Numbered from the stretch's first letter, positions 8,928-17,892 are shown. The stretch is DNA of 64,000 bases from JANSWP01 sp041941305 (GCA_041941305.1 JBGTQJ010000045.1:1-64000); one strand, 5' to 3'. Notes: generated by a model not told the origin, from the letters alone. Numbers and translations are program-made.

Positions 8928-10286
8928 ATGAAAAGACGTCAATTCATAAAAAGAGCAGGGCTTACGGCTACTACAGCCATTGCAGCTCCATATATTTTGC
9001 CCACGGGACGATTGTTTGCAGCTACAGGGGCACGGGTAGTCAATCACGTAGTATTTGTCCTTTTTGCCGGAGGTATTCGCAATCAGGAATCTATTGAGCA
9101 AGGCTTTATTTCCAACCAACCAGGGCAGTCTGCTACTGGAAATATCATGCTCAATATGTTGGAAGGTGCTGCTCCAACTGATTCTCTGGATGTATTTGAT
9201 TATGCAGGTACTTCAGGGATGTGGAATCCCATATTGTCTGAGCCTCTCTCTAAGCAAGGGTCTTATTTCAAAGAAGTGTTATATCGCCAGGGACCCACGG
9301 GACATTACAATGGACACACCGTCTCTATGACAGGAGTTTATACCCAAACTGGCCTAAACTTGAATGTCAACCCTGAATACCCCACCATATTTGAATATTA
9401 CAGAAAGCATTCTGATCCAGCAACCAGTGCTATCAATTCCTGGTGGATTTCGGAAGGATTGGGACCTTATCCATCGTTGAATTATAGTCGTTATCCCGGA
9501 TATGGGGCGCAATATGGTGCGAATTACATGCGTCCATTGAGTGTGTTTTTTGAAGGCTCTCCTGGTTTTCGTCAGTTTCAGGATGCCGTATTGTACCAGC
9601 CTGATGATGTGTCCAGAATTCAAAAAATAAAGGCTATTCTGGATAAGAATTTTGATAAAACAGCAGATGACCTTCCAGGCATTCAGAATACTACTAGTCA
9701 AAGAGAGGAAATCAAGGCCTTCTATCTCGAGACGCTTGAAAAAGTACAAAATGGAACACTGGAATTCCCGATTCCCTACGACAATCCTCAATTGTTGACT
9801 GGTGACCTCATCGCAATTTCAGGTGCCTGGGAAGTACTTAACAAGTTTGCTCCTGAATTAACAGTTGTTAATACCACCAATTTGGATATATGTCATAGCA
9901 ACTTTACGGGTTATTTGAACTTCCTACACAGGGCAGATTATGGAATTGGTTGGCTTTGGGATAAAATACAAAGTCACCCTGTTTTGGCGAACGATACAAT
10001 TATGATTTGTATGCCAGAGCATGGTAGAAATCTGGAACCGAATAACCTCCAGGATGGCAATAACCTCCTTGCTTTTGATCATACCAGTGACAATAATTCA
10101 CGACGTGTATTTTCGCTGATAGTTGGACCAGATGACAAAGTGATTCGTCAAACATTTGGAGACGATGGCATTCCAACTGCAGAATCTGTAGACATAGCTC
10201 CTACCATTGCACATATCTTAGGATTTCATGAAAATATTCCTGGTGGAATTATGCAGGGAAGGGTTTTGGAAGAAGCTTTTGTGTAA
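8928..10286 (+). CDS. Tat-exported DUF1501/sulfatase-like protein
   Basis: This 452-residue protein has a twin-arginine leader (MKRRQFIKRAGLTATTAIAA), so it is exported folded. After it comes HVVFVLFAGGIRNQESIEQG, and later TIMICMPEHGRNLEPNN and VDIAPTIAHILGF. This matches the alkaline-phosphatase-like fold of DUF1501 and related sulfatase-type proteins. The final segment is where sulfatases carry their 'T-DIAPTI' motif. It lacks the CxPSR formylglycine motif, so classic sulfatase activity is doubtful. The gene context (two DUF1549/1553-like lipoproteins before, a cytochrome-like lipoprotein after) copies the planctomycete DUF1549-DUF1501 arrangement. Substrate unknown. Confidence 0.8.
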   Translation: MKRRQFIKRAGLTATTAIAAPYILPTGRLFAATGARVVNHVVFVLFAGGIRNQESIEQGFISNQPGQSATGNIMLNMLEGAAPTDSLDVFDYAGTSGMWNPILSEPLSKQGSYFKEVLYRQGPTGHYNGHTVSMTGVYTQTGLNLNVNPEYPTIFEYYRKHSDPATSAINSWWISEGLGPYPSLNYSRYPGYGAQYGANYMRPLSVFFEGSPGFRQFQDAVLYQPDDVSRIQKIKAILDKNFDKTADDLPGIQNTTSQREEIKAFYLETLEKVQNGTLEFPIPYDNPQLLTGDLIAISGAWEVLNKFAPELTVVNTTNLDICHSNFTGYLNFLHRADYGIGWLWDKIQSHPVLANDTIMICMPEHGRNLEPNNLQDGNNLLAFDHTSDNNSRRVFSLIVGPDDKVIRQTFGDDGIPTAESVDIAPTIAHILGFHENIPGGIMQGRVLEEAFV

Positions 10287-10317
10287 TAAAAATAATGTTT
10301 TGAGGCAAAATATCTAT

Positions 10318-10375
10318 GGAGACACACCAAGTTTGGAATTTATTAGCTAATAAATTCCAAACTTGGTGTGTCTCC
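10318..10375. repeat. 58-bp perfect palindrome without loop
   Basis: Bases 10318-10375 form a perfect palindrome with 29-base arms and no spacer; the centre is TTAGCTAA. It lies 31 bases after the DUF1501-like stop and 40 bases before the start of the cytochrome-like gene. There is no T tract. Such long loopless palindromes are usually unstable in bacteria. Confidence 0.97.
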
Positions 10376-10415
10376 CAAAAGAATAATTGCCGTCGCAAGC
10401 GATGGCCTGGTTCCT

Positions 10416-11486
10416 ATGAAAAAATCAATCTTTATCATATCTATGCTGGCACTTTTGATTGTTGCCTGTTCCGAATCTTTTGTAGAAGAAACCATTGATC
10501 CTCCAACTCCTGATAATCCCTTCGATGAGATAGACTATGGAGATATCGATCCGCCAGATATTCCGGTTGATTCCAATACCTTCATTGGGTTACATACTTA
10601 TATCTTCTCTACAAGATGTAATCAACCAGCCTGCCATGACGGGACTTTTGAACCAGATTTCAGAACTGTTCAATCAGCCTACAATTCATTGGTACAACAC
10701 CCTGTATTAAAGAATTATGATCCGAATTTAGATGGTAAAGATCCTTTGCCCTACCGGGTAGCACCCGGCTCTTTAGATAATTCCATGATGTGGCAGCGGT
10801 TGACCAATCATGAGCCACCAAATTTTGAGAGAATGCCTTCCAGTGGAAACCCACTGCCAAATGACTTGCTGAATTTGATCGAAAGCTGGATCGAAGATGG
10901 GGCAAAAGATCCATATGGTAATGCACCAATGCGAATGACGGAGCAACCCAATTGCTTTGGTTTACTTGCTTATGTACCTACGCCTGGTTTCCCTCAAATC
11001 CCCTATAGGGTAGACACCCTTCGCGATGGCAACAATCCATTTAACACCTTTATTACCTTGGCAGGAGTCGATACAGAAATGTGGTTAGGTTTTATGGATT
11101 ATGTAGACGAGGACAATTTCAACTATGGAGAGAATTTGACAGTGAATAAAATTCAACTTTCTACAAATCCCTTCAATTTCAATGATGCTATAGAAATCGA
11201 TTTAGAAGTAGTTAGCAATCCCAGGTATAGCGACCAGATGTTTAGTCAGCATTCTACAGATATACCACAAAGTCTGCAAAATATTTATGCGCCATTGATA
11301 GGTGAAAATTTGCCATACTATCACAAAGTCGTCTTCAATCCCGTTGAACTGGGGTTCTCTGCGGGAAGCTTTGTATTCATGCGAATTTTAGTACAGGATG
11401 AAGATCATGATGTGACTCAAATTCCAGAAGCATCTTCAGTATTGCCAATGGCAACGTATTATTCCTTTTTTGTTTTTCAACCCTGA
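10416..11486 (+). CDS. Cytochrome-c-like lipoprotein with CX4CH motif
   Basis: I start this at the Met at 10416, which gives a lipoprotein signal (MKKSIFIISMLALLIVACSE) and a 356-residue protein; an in-frame extension of 16 codons runs into the upstream palindrome. Near residues 68-74 is CNQPACH, a CX4CH heme-type site. It is followed about 70 residues later by FERMPSSGNPLP and LIESWIEDGA, the distal-Met and closing helix of planctomycete-type cytochrome domains. The C-terminal 180 residues are a separate unrecognised beta-rich region. It probably carries one heme at the outer membrane or periplasm and works with the DUF1501-like protein; that link rests on context. Confidence 0.75.
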   Translation: MKKSIFIISMLALLIVACSESFVEETIDPPTPDNPFDEIDYGDIDPPDIPVDSNTFIGLHTYIFSTRCNQPACHDGTFEPDFRTVQSAYNSLVQHPVLKNYDPNLDGKDPLPYRVAPGSLDNSMMWQRLTNHEPPNFERMPSSGNPLPNDLLNLIESWIEDGAKDPYGNAPMRMTEQPNCFGLLAYVPTPGFPQIPYRVDTLRDGNNPFNTFITLAGVDTEMWLGFMDYVDEDNFNYGENLTVNKIQLSTNPFNFNDAIEIDLEVVSNPRYSDQMFSQHSTDIPQSLQNIYAPLIGENLPYYHKVVFNPVELGFSAGSFVFMRILVQDEDHDVTQIPEASSVLPMATYYSFFVFQP

Positions 11487-11555
11487 TTCGGTTGGCAGTG
11501 AACAGTGAGCAGTAGGCAGGTTTTTCATTCTTTAACAATTTCCAAGTATAAAATC

Positions 11556-12032
11556 ATGCTTCAAAAAATATTTTTCTTTTTCATCATTTGCTTTGCTTTC
11601 GCTTGTACAAAAGAAAGCACTAGCCTCGTTGACGTTAATGATCCAAATCCAGTTATCGCTGATGAACCTTCTATAGAACTCCTCAGTATTTCAAGCAATA
11701 CAGTCAAAGCAAGCCAGGACTCTATTTCTTTTATCATTGAATATATAGACGGCAATGGTGATTTGGGTACTACCGATCCTGACGAAACTTCTATTGAGTT
11801 GGTAGACCAAAGAGATGCACAAACTTTAGTTTTTCGATACCATCTCCAGCCGCTGGCTCCAGATGGAAGTGAAATTACCATTACAGGTGAACTCAATATC
11901 GTATTGGATCATACCATCCTGCTAGATGAAAATAATGATTCTGAAACCACAACTTTTACAATTAGAATAAAAGACAGGGCGGGAAATTGGAGCAATAGGG
12001 TAGAGACTGAAAATATAACCATCAATAAATAA
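11556..12032 (+). CDS. Small Ig-like lipoprotein
   Basis: The chosen start at 11556 gives a lipoprotein signal (FFFFIICFAFACTKES) and 158 residues. The upstream in-frame extension is not signal-like. The mature protein contains one beta-sandwich-like domain with IEYIDGNGDLGTTDPDE, an acidic Asp/Asn loop that resembles calcium-binding loops, and ends IRIKDRAGNWSNRVE. Such one-domain lipoproteins are common in Bacteroidota and have no assigned function. It follows the cytochrome-like gene by about 70 bases and closes the five-gene block. Confidence 0.75.
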   Translation: MLQKIFFFFIICFAFACTKESTSLVDVNDPNPVIADEPSIELLSISSNTVKASQDSISFIIEYIDGNGDLGTTDPDETSIELVDQRDAQTLVFRYHLQPLAPDGSEITITGELNIVLDHTILLDENNDSETTTFTIRIKDRAGNWSNRVETENITINK

Positions 12033-12044
12033 TGAATTAATTCA

Positions 12045-12185
12045 AGTTGCGAAGTATTCGCCTCGCCAGCTGCGCTGGCTCGTCGAAGGGGGTTTAAGGG
12101 GTAAAAGCGGGGGTTTTCCCCGCTTTTACCCCTTAAACCCCTCCCGAGCCGCCCGGTAGGGCGGCGAGGATTATTGTTCGCAACT
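12045..12185. repeat. Multi-hairpin dispersed repeat, copy A
   Basis: A 141-bp element with nested inverted repeats. Outer arms AGTTGCGAA (12045-12053) and TTCGCAACT (12177-12185) enclose CCTCGCC/GGCGAGG. Inside are a GCCAGC/GCTGGC hairpin (12065-12079), a 24-bp perfect central stem (12089-12112 with 12118-12141) and a GCCGCCC/GGGCGGC hairpin (12148-12165). It can fold as a cruciform with several arms. A related copy lies at 26847-26962. It is much richer in GC than the surroundings, which points to a mobile REP- or MITE-like origin. Confidence 0.9.
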
Positions 12186-12278
12186 AGCGTTAATTTACCA
12201 ACTTTCGGCAAAGCCTTTTCTATTTTGTAACACAATGGAATAGGGGTTCGTCCCTTTTAATAGCATCATTTATGAGAA

Positions 12279-12315
12279 GTTCTGAATTCCTTACCCTAAA
12301 CCAGGAATTTAGAAC
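12279..12315 (+). promoter_or_regulatory. Leader hairpin upstream of the FtsX-like permease
   Basis: GTTCTGAATTCCT (12279-12291) pairs with AGGAATTTAGAAC (12303-12315) over 13 positions with one G-T pair and an 11-base loop. It ends 32 bases before the permease start. The G-T pair fits an RNA stem. A regulatory role is inferred from position only. Confidence 0.45.
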
Positions 12316-12347
12316 ACCAACTTCGAACGCTTATTAAATCACCCGTT

Positions 12348-14771
12348 ATGTTACAGAATTACTTCAAGATTGCCCTTCGCAATTTATCCAAACACAAATT
12401 TTACAGCTTCATCAACATCCTTGGTCTAACCATAGGAATTACCGCTTTTTTATTCCTGCTATTGTATGTTCAGGATGAATTGAGTTATGATAAATACCAT
12501 GAATTATCTGATAGGATTTACAGGGTAGACGTCAATGCGAAATTAGGGGAACAGGCATTTGTAGGAGCCACCAATGCCGCTATTGCTGGTCCTACGATGA
12601 AACAGGATTTTCCGGAAGTGGAAGCTTTTTTCCGATTTCGAAATAGAGGAAGTTACTTGGTGAAATACGAAAATCATCATTATAAAGAGGAGAACGTCAT
12701 TTTTGCAGATAGTACTTTATTCCAGTTTTTCTCTCTCAATTTGATTGAAGGAGATCCCAAAACGGCATTGGTGGAACCCAACTCTGTGGTTATCACCAAA
12801 GAGATGGCGGAGAAATACTTTGGACTGGAAGATGCGATGGGTAAAACACTCATTTTGGACAATGATGAAAACTATCAGGTGACTGGAATCATCGAATCCG
12901 TTCCAAAAAACACCCACTTTGGCTATGAGTTTTTTCTTTCCATGAGTACGATGGAAGAAAGTCGGAGTCCTCACTGGGGAAGTATGAATTTTAATACTTA
13001 TGTGGTTTTGAAAAAAGGTACCGACTGGAAAGTTTTTGAAAAGAAATTGAGTCATTTAATTGATAATTATTTCGCTCCGCAAATTATGCCTCTGATTGGC
13101 GCCTCCTGGGAGGACTTTACAAAAGCGGGAAATTATGCCAATTATGAGTTGTTCCCTTTGGAAAAAATTCACTTGCACTCAGACAAAATTGATGAGACAG
13201 CTGCAAATAGCGATATCCGGTACGTGTATATTTTTTCCATTATTGGGTTTTTCATTTTGTTGATTGCCTGCATCAATTTTATGAACCTTTCAACTGCCCG
13301 TTCGACAAACAGAGCAAAGGAAGTGGGGGTGCGAAAAGTAGTGGGGGCTATGCGCAGCAATTTGATTCGACAATTTTTGAGTGAGAGTATTTTGATAAGT
13401 TTGATAGCCTTAGTCTTAGCCTGGCTTGGAGTGCAATTATTGCTTCCCTATTTTAATGATTTGGCTGGAAAGGAATTGGAATTGACCAAGTTTCACAGCA
13501 TCGGTTTCATATTGACTACCATTGGCCTGGCATTGGTGACCGGCTTATTGGCAGGTAGTTACCCAGCATTTTTTCTTTCCAAGTTTAAGCCTGTGAAAGT
13601 GCTCAAAGGATCGCTGTCTAAGGGAGCGAAAAAAAGTACGTTTAGAAATACTTTGGTCGTTTTTCAATTTATAGTTACCACCATTCTGATAGCCGGAACC
13701 ATCATCGTATACAACCAGCTCAATTACTGTCAAACCAAAAAACTAGGCTTCAATAAAGATCAGGTTGTGATGCTTCAGGATGTCTATGCACTGGGGGAAA
13801 ATGTGCAAGCTTTTAAAAATCGGATGCTTCAAAATCCGGAAGTGACCAATGCTACTGTTTCCAGCTTCGTACCTGTTCCTTCTGCACGAAATTCAACTGC
13901 TTTTTGGGCAGGAAAACAACCCAAGGATGACAACGTTATTATCATTGGTAACTGGACGGTCGATCACGATTATGTTTCTACCCTAGGTATGCAAATTTTG
14001 AAAGGAAGAGACTTTTCCAGAGATTTTCCCACTGATTCTACAGGAGTGATTCTCAATCAGGAAGCATTGAAAGCTTTGGGCTTAGAAGAAGATCCTATTG
14101 GACAGGAAATCGGAACTTTTGTGGATGAAGACTTAAATATCGGACATTACAAAGTGATAGGGGTGGTGGAAGATTTTCACTTTGAAAGTTTAAGAAGTGC
14201 CATTGCTCCTGTCGGATTTTTCCTTGGTTCGAGTAGAGGATTGATGTCTTTCAGAATCAATACATCTGATGTTCAGGGTTTTATAGCCAACCTTCAAAAA
14301 ACCTGGGATGAAATGGCACCTGGGCAACCTTTTGCCTATACTTTCATGGATGATCGTTATGACAGAATGTATGAAGCGGAGAGCCGGGTAGGAAAAATTG
14401 TAGGCACTTTTGCTTTCCTGGCTATTTTTATTGCTTGCATAGGACTGTTGGGCCTGGCGACCTTTACCGCCCAACAACGCACAAAGGAAATTGGGATTCG
14501 AAAGGTATTGGGAGCCAGTGTTCCGGACATGGTGTATTTGCTGTGTAAGGATTTTGGAAAGTTGATTGTCGTCGCGTTTTTCATCGCTATTCCAGTAGCC
14601 TGGTATTTTATGAACCAATGGCTGATGGATTTTGAATATGCAACATCGGTAAGCTGGATCACTTTTGCCCTGGCAGGATTCTTCGTATTGGCTATTGCCA
14701 TTTTGACGATTATTTATCAGTCAACGAGAGTGGCATTGGTAGATCCAATTGAGACTTTGAAATACGAGTAA
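12348..14771 (+). CDS. FtsX/MacB-type ABC transporter permease
   Basis: This 807-residue inner-membrane protein has the Bacteroidota double-permease layout. It contains an N-terminal MLQNYFKIALRNLSKHKFYS helix plus the first membrane segment, a MacB-like periplasmic domain, an FtsX domain (about residues 290-410, with STARSTNRAKEVGVRKVVGA), a second periplasmic domain, and a second FtsX domain at the C-terminus (FTAQQRTKEIGIRKVLGASV). The paired 'KEVGVRK/KEIGIRK' motifs are the coupling helices that contact the ATPase. No ATPase gene is adjacent, so it relies on one encoded elsewhere. Likely role: export or mechanotransmission at the envelope; substrate unknown. Confidence 0.9.
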   Translation: MLQNYFKIALRNLSKHKFYSFINILGLTIGITAFLFLLLYVQDELSYDKYHELSDRIYRVDVNAKLGEQAFVGATNAAIAGPTMKQDFPEVEAFFRFRNRGSYLVKYENHHYKEENVIFADSTLFQFFSLNLIEGDPKTALVEPNSVVITKEMAEKYFGLEDAMGKTLILDNDENYQVTGIIESVPKNTHFGYEFFLSMSTMEESRSPHWGSMNFNTYVVLKKGTDWKVFEKKLSHLIDNYFAPQIMPLIGASWEDFTKAGNYANYELFPLEKIHLHSDKIDETAANSDIRYVYIFSIIGFFILLIACINFMNLSTARSTNRAKEVGVRKVVGAMRSNLIRQFLSESILISLIALVLAWLGVQLLLPYFNDLAGKELELTKFHSIGFILTTIGLALVTGLLAGSYPAFFLSKFKPVKVLKGSLSKGAKKSTFRNTLVVFQFIVTTILIAGTIIVYNQLNYCQTKKLGFNKDQVVMLQDVYALGENVQAFKNRMLQNPEVTNATVSSFVPVPSARNSTAFWAGKQPKDDNVIIIGNWTVDHDYVSTLGMQILKGRDFSRDFPTDSTGVILNQEALKALGLEEDPIGQEIGTFVDEDLNIGHYKVIGVVEDFHFESLRSAIAPVGFFLGSSRGLMSFRINTSDVQGFIANLQKTWDEMAPGQPFAYTFMDDRYDRMYEAESRVGKIVGTFAFLAIFIACIGLLGLATFTAQQRTKEIGIRKVLGASVPDMVYLLCKDFGKLIVVAFFIAIPVAWYFMNQWLMDFEYATSVSWITFALAGFFVLAIAILTIIYQSTRVALVDPIETLKYE

Positions 14772-14810
14772 TTCGGATTATTAATAGAGTTTCTAGAAAA
14801 AATCGTTTTA

Positions 14811-14853
14811 CTGTCAGAGGTCAGATTATCAGATTTTCTCTGACCTCTGACAG
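14811..14853 (+). terminator. Hairpin downstream of the permease gene
   Basis: Arms 14811-14825 and 14839-14853 are perfectly complementary over 15 bases, with a 13-base loop. It lies 39 bases after the permease stop. There is no downstream T run, so it may stabilise the 3' end rather than act as an intrinsic terminator. Confidence 0.55.
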
Positions 14854-14909
14854 CAGAAAGATCATTTTCGAAGCTTCACTTTTTTCATTCAATTCACAAT
14901 ATTCCATCT

Positions 14910-15022
14910 TCAAAAAACAACAAATCTGCCTAGTGTTATCCTGCCTTGAAAATCTTCTGGAATACTCAATTTATAATAGTATAAGCCGATGGGATAGGCT
15001 GAAAGGTCGATGGTAGCCCTCT
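14910..15022 (-). pseudogene. Orphan T9SS C-terminal sorting-domain remnant
   Basis: Directly after the stop of the TonB receptor, in another frame of the same strand, about 37 codons read RATIDLSAYPIGLYYYKLS and on to GRFVVF, followed by a stop at 14910. This is the last part of a type-A T9SS sorting domain ('dLsxyPxGxYyxxl...grfvv'). There is no start codon and no body; the frame is closed by a TAA inside the receptor gene's last codons. It is best read as the tail of a deleted secreted protein. Confidence 0.75.
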
Positions 15023-17689
15023 TTAAAACTTACCCCTAAGTGTAATAATGAAATTTCTACCTGCAGCACTAACTCCCGAAGAGAAAGGGCGGTAATGGAT
15101 ATCGGTAATATTTTCAATGGCGAAATTGAGCGTGTATTTTTTGCTAAGCTGCCAGGAAGTGTACAAATTATAAGTAGTCCAGGCCAAAGAACCATCCCAA
15201 ATTAAAACCAGATTATCATCTTCATCAAGCTCGTAATGAGAATACCCTTGGTCAATATTATCGGAAGAACCACCTCGGTCTAATTTTATAGTACCATCTT
15301 GTTCCAAAATGGCTCCGGAGACTCCATAATCCTCAGCGTCTTTACGGCCATTGTACCTTGCAGTAGCTTCAACTTTGAATTTTTTATTCTTTGACTGCCA
15401 ACTAAGGCTTGTATGCCCGTATATTGGAGGAATGTGAGACATAGCCACTTCTAGTGTTGTATCGATATTCTCGTTCAATTCAAATTCGATTTTGGACTTC
15501 CCTTCGGTAAAATTGATTCCAGAGCTCAATTCCCAACTTTCGTTTATTTGCAGCATAAAATTGCCGGAATAGCCATAAACCCTGGCGGTTTCAGCATTTA
15601 CATTGGCTTGTGTAACGAGTATATCGCCCCCCATCTCCAGGGTACAATCGCCATTTGGCAAACAAAAGGTACGGCGAACTATGGCATCTTTGAGATAGGT
15701 GTAAAAACCTGTAGCACTAAGTTTTAATGCAGTGCCATCGCCTCCCCGAATTCGACCAAATTGTTTGGCTAAAGTGATTTCCCCATTGAGTGATCTTTCT
15801 GGCGATAGGTCAGGGTTTGGTATAGTCACATAACCATTTTTTTCCCGGATTTTTGAAAAGTCATCAATGTTTGGAGAACGAAAAGCCGAAGAACCAAGAA
15901 TACGGAATTGCCATTGATGCTTGGTGTTTACAGTCATTCCCAAGCCCCATGTTAAATCACCATTTCCTCCTCCAATGCCGTCTACGTATTCTTGTGGCCA
16001 TAAAATCAAATTGCTGTCTGGTGCAAACATGGACAACAATTTTACATGAGAATACCGCAAGCCTGCATCAATGTTTAGTACAGAATCACGGCTTTTCCAT
16101 TTCAAGTTTGTGTAAGCTCCAAGCGAAGTCATGGTACTACCCCTGGCAGGATACCTGGTCAGTTCATTTCTATAGACTTCTTCGGTATTTACATTGATAC
16201 TGCCAGCAGTTGAATTAACTTTATTATGATTGACATCGAATCCATAAGCTAGTTGATGTCTTTCAGAAGCATATAGATTTTTATCAAAATCTGCAGTAAA
16301 GGAGTAAACGAATACATCTTCTACATTAAAAGTCCGTTCGGTTTTTTTGAATTTTCTTTTGAGCCTATCTTCATCAATTTTCTGGAAGGAAGCTATGATG
16401 GTTGCTTTGTCATAAAGTCGATTGACATTTAGAATTCTGGTTTTAAGGGAAACCAAAAATCTTTTTTGAGGACCATAGTACCATTCAGCAAATTTCAATT
16501 CATTGGCAGCTCCTAAAGTATCTGTTAAATTATCATAACGGGGAACATTGCTCGTGGTAGAATATTGCAAATTGCCAATAAAATAAAGGTTATCACTTGG
16601 TTGAAAGCGAACCTTTTGCAAAAAATCCATTTGAGAATACGCGGTGCCAATTTGCAGATCATAATTGGGGGTAAACGTGGAATCCGCTCCTACATTTACA
16701 TTTTCAGACCAAAAGTCTCTACCATCTTTTCTAAACTGATAAAATTTTCTTTGCCCAAACGTTTCGTAACCTTCAGGTCGCTTGCTACCTGCTTCCAGGT
16801 CATCAAAATCTGTAAAAGTAAAGCTAGTCAGTGATGCCCATTCCCGTTTTCCGAAATTCATGTCAGCATGAAAGGTTTTTTCAGAATTGGCAGATGAAAA
16901 CCTCGAATAGACATTTGTTTCATGAATATTCCCATCGTGTTGATCTCCAAAGTAGAGTTTGGGGTCTTTTGACCTGAAATGCACGACTCCACCGAGTGCA
17001 TCACTACCATACATCAAGGAACCAGGGCCATAAATGACCTCCATTCTTTCCAACATTGAATTATCTATGGTAATGGAATTTTGCAAATGTCCATTTCTAT
17101 AAATGGCGTTATTTAAGCGCACACCATCTACCACTAACAAAACTCTATTTGCCTCAAATCCTCTTATTATTGGACTCCCACCCCCCATTTGACTTTTTTG
17201 TACAAATACACCTGCATGATCTCTCAAGGCATCAGCGGAGGTTTGAGGATTGGTAAAGGCGATTTCTTTTTGGGTAATCGTTTCTACCATGTAGGGAACA
17301 TTTTCAGGTAGGTCATCACGTCGCCCCAGTACTATCACTTCTGACAAGTCATTTATTTCGGGTTTTAAAATAATAATGCCTCCGAGGGATCTGATTTTAT
17401 AAAATGCAATACTTTCTTTTTGGAATCCGATATATGTGAAGTTGACGATATCCCCATAATTCATATTTTTCAAAATCGCTTTTCCATCAATGTCTGTTAC
17501 CTGGTTGACCTTTGCATAATCATCCGTGAAAATATGAACGCCAATCAATGGTTGACCTGAATCATCTACAACGGTGACTTCGAAATCATAAAAAGAAGCG
17601 AAACCAGAAAAGGAGAAAAGGAGAAAAGCCCCAAGCAGAAAGGCATGGGATAAATTTGTAGCAGGGTGTAAAAGTTTTCTCAGATACAT
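15023..17689 (-). CDS. TonB-dependent receptor, heme/hemoglobin-receptor type
   Basis: This 888-residue outer-membrane receptor has a signal peptide, then a carboxypeptidase-D-like beta-sandwich (about residues 32-115, starting FYDFEVTVVDDSGQPLIG). The plug domain contains SQMGGGSPIIRGFEANRVLL and ERMEVIYGPGSLMYGSDALG, followed by a 22-strand barrel that ends ITLRGKF. The 'GGGSPIIRGFE' and 'VRLNNAIYRNGHLQN' motifs are those of hemoglobin/transferrin-type receptors, so heme or iron-protein uptake is the best guess. No heme-transport partners are nearby. A possible -7 box lies about 65 bases upstream. The T9SS remnant begins immediately after its stop. Confidence 0.9.
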   Translation of the reverse strand: MYLRKLLHPATNLSHAFLLGAFLLFSFSGFASFYDFEVTVVDDSGQPLIGVHIFTDDYAKVNQVTDIDGKAILKNMNYGDIVNFTYIGFQKESIAFYKIRSLGGIIILKPEINDLSEVIVLGRRDDLPENVPYMVETITQKEIAFTNPQTSADALRDHAGVFVQKSQMGGGSPIIRGFEANRVLLVVDGVRLNNAIYRNGHLQNSITIDNSMLERMEVIYGPGSLMYGSDALGGVVHFRSKDPKLYFGDQHDGNIHETNVYSRFSSANSEKTFHADMNFGKREWASLTSFTFTDFDDLEAGSKRPEGYETFGQRKFYQFRKDGRDFWSENVNVGADSTFTPNYDLQIGTAYSQMDFLQKVRFQPSDNLYFIGNLQYSTTSNVPRYDNLTDTLGAANELKFAEWYYGPQKRFLVSLKTRILNVNRLYDKATIIASFQKIDEDRLKRKFKKTERTFNVEDVFVYSFTADFDKNLYASERHQLAYGFDVNHNKVNSTAGSINVNTEEVYRNELTRYPARGSTMTSLGAYTNLKWKSRDSVLNIDAGLRYSHVKLLSMFAPDSNLILWPQEYVDGIGGGNGDLTWGLGMTVNTKHQWQFRILGSSAFRSPNIDDFSKIREKNGYVTIPNPDLSPERSLNGEITLAKQFGRIRGGDGTALKLSATGFYTYLKDAIVRRTFCLPNGDCTLEMGGDILVTQANVNAETARVYGYSGNFMLQINESWELSSGINFTEGKSKIEFELNENIDTTLEVAMSHIPPIYGHTSLSWQSKNKKFKVEATARYNGRKDAEDYGVSGAILEQDGTIKLDRGGSSDNIDQGYSHYELDEDDNLVLIWDGSLAWTTYNLYTSWQLSKKYTLNFAIENITDIHYRPFSSGVSAAGRNFIITLRGKF

Positions 17690-17750
17690 AACACCTCTAG
17701 TTTTGGGAATTGAAGTAAATCAAAACTTTAAGGGGGGATAAATTCCCCTG

Positions 17751-17758
17751 CAAATTTA
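17751..17758 (-). promoter_or_regulatory. -7 box for the TonB receptor
   Basis: On the minus strand the bases read TAAATTTG, matching the Bacteroidota -7 consensus TAnnTTTG, 62 bases before the receptor start. No matching TTG element was found at the usual upstream spacing, so this is a half-supported promoter. Confidence 0.4.
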
Positions 17759-17892
17759 TGCCATGGGATAGAACAGGAAGGCAGTTTTCACAGATAATTT
17801 AGGGATTGGCAGCCGACAAAAGGTGGATTAATAATTTGAAGAAGAAAATGGTAGAGAAAATTTATAAAACACTGATTTTCAAATATATAAAA

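Noticed and set aside
8928..10286. Active type I sulfatase
   Set aside because: No C/S-x-P-x-R formylglycine motif is present, so only the fold family is claimed.
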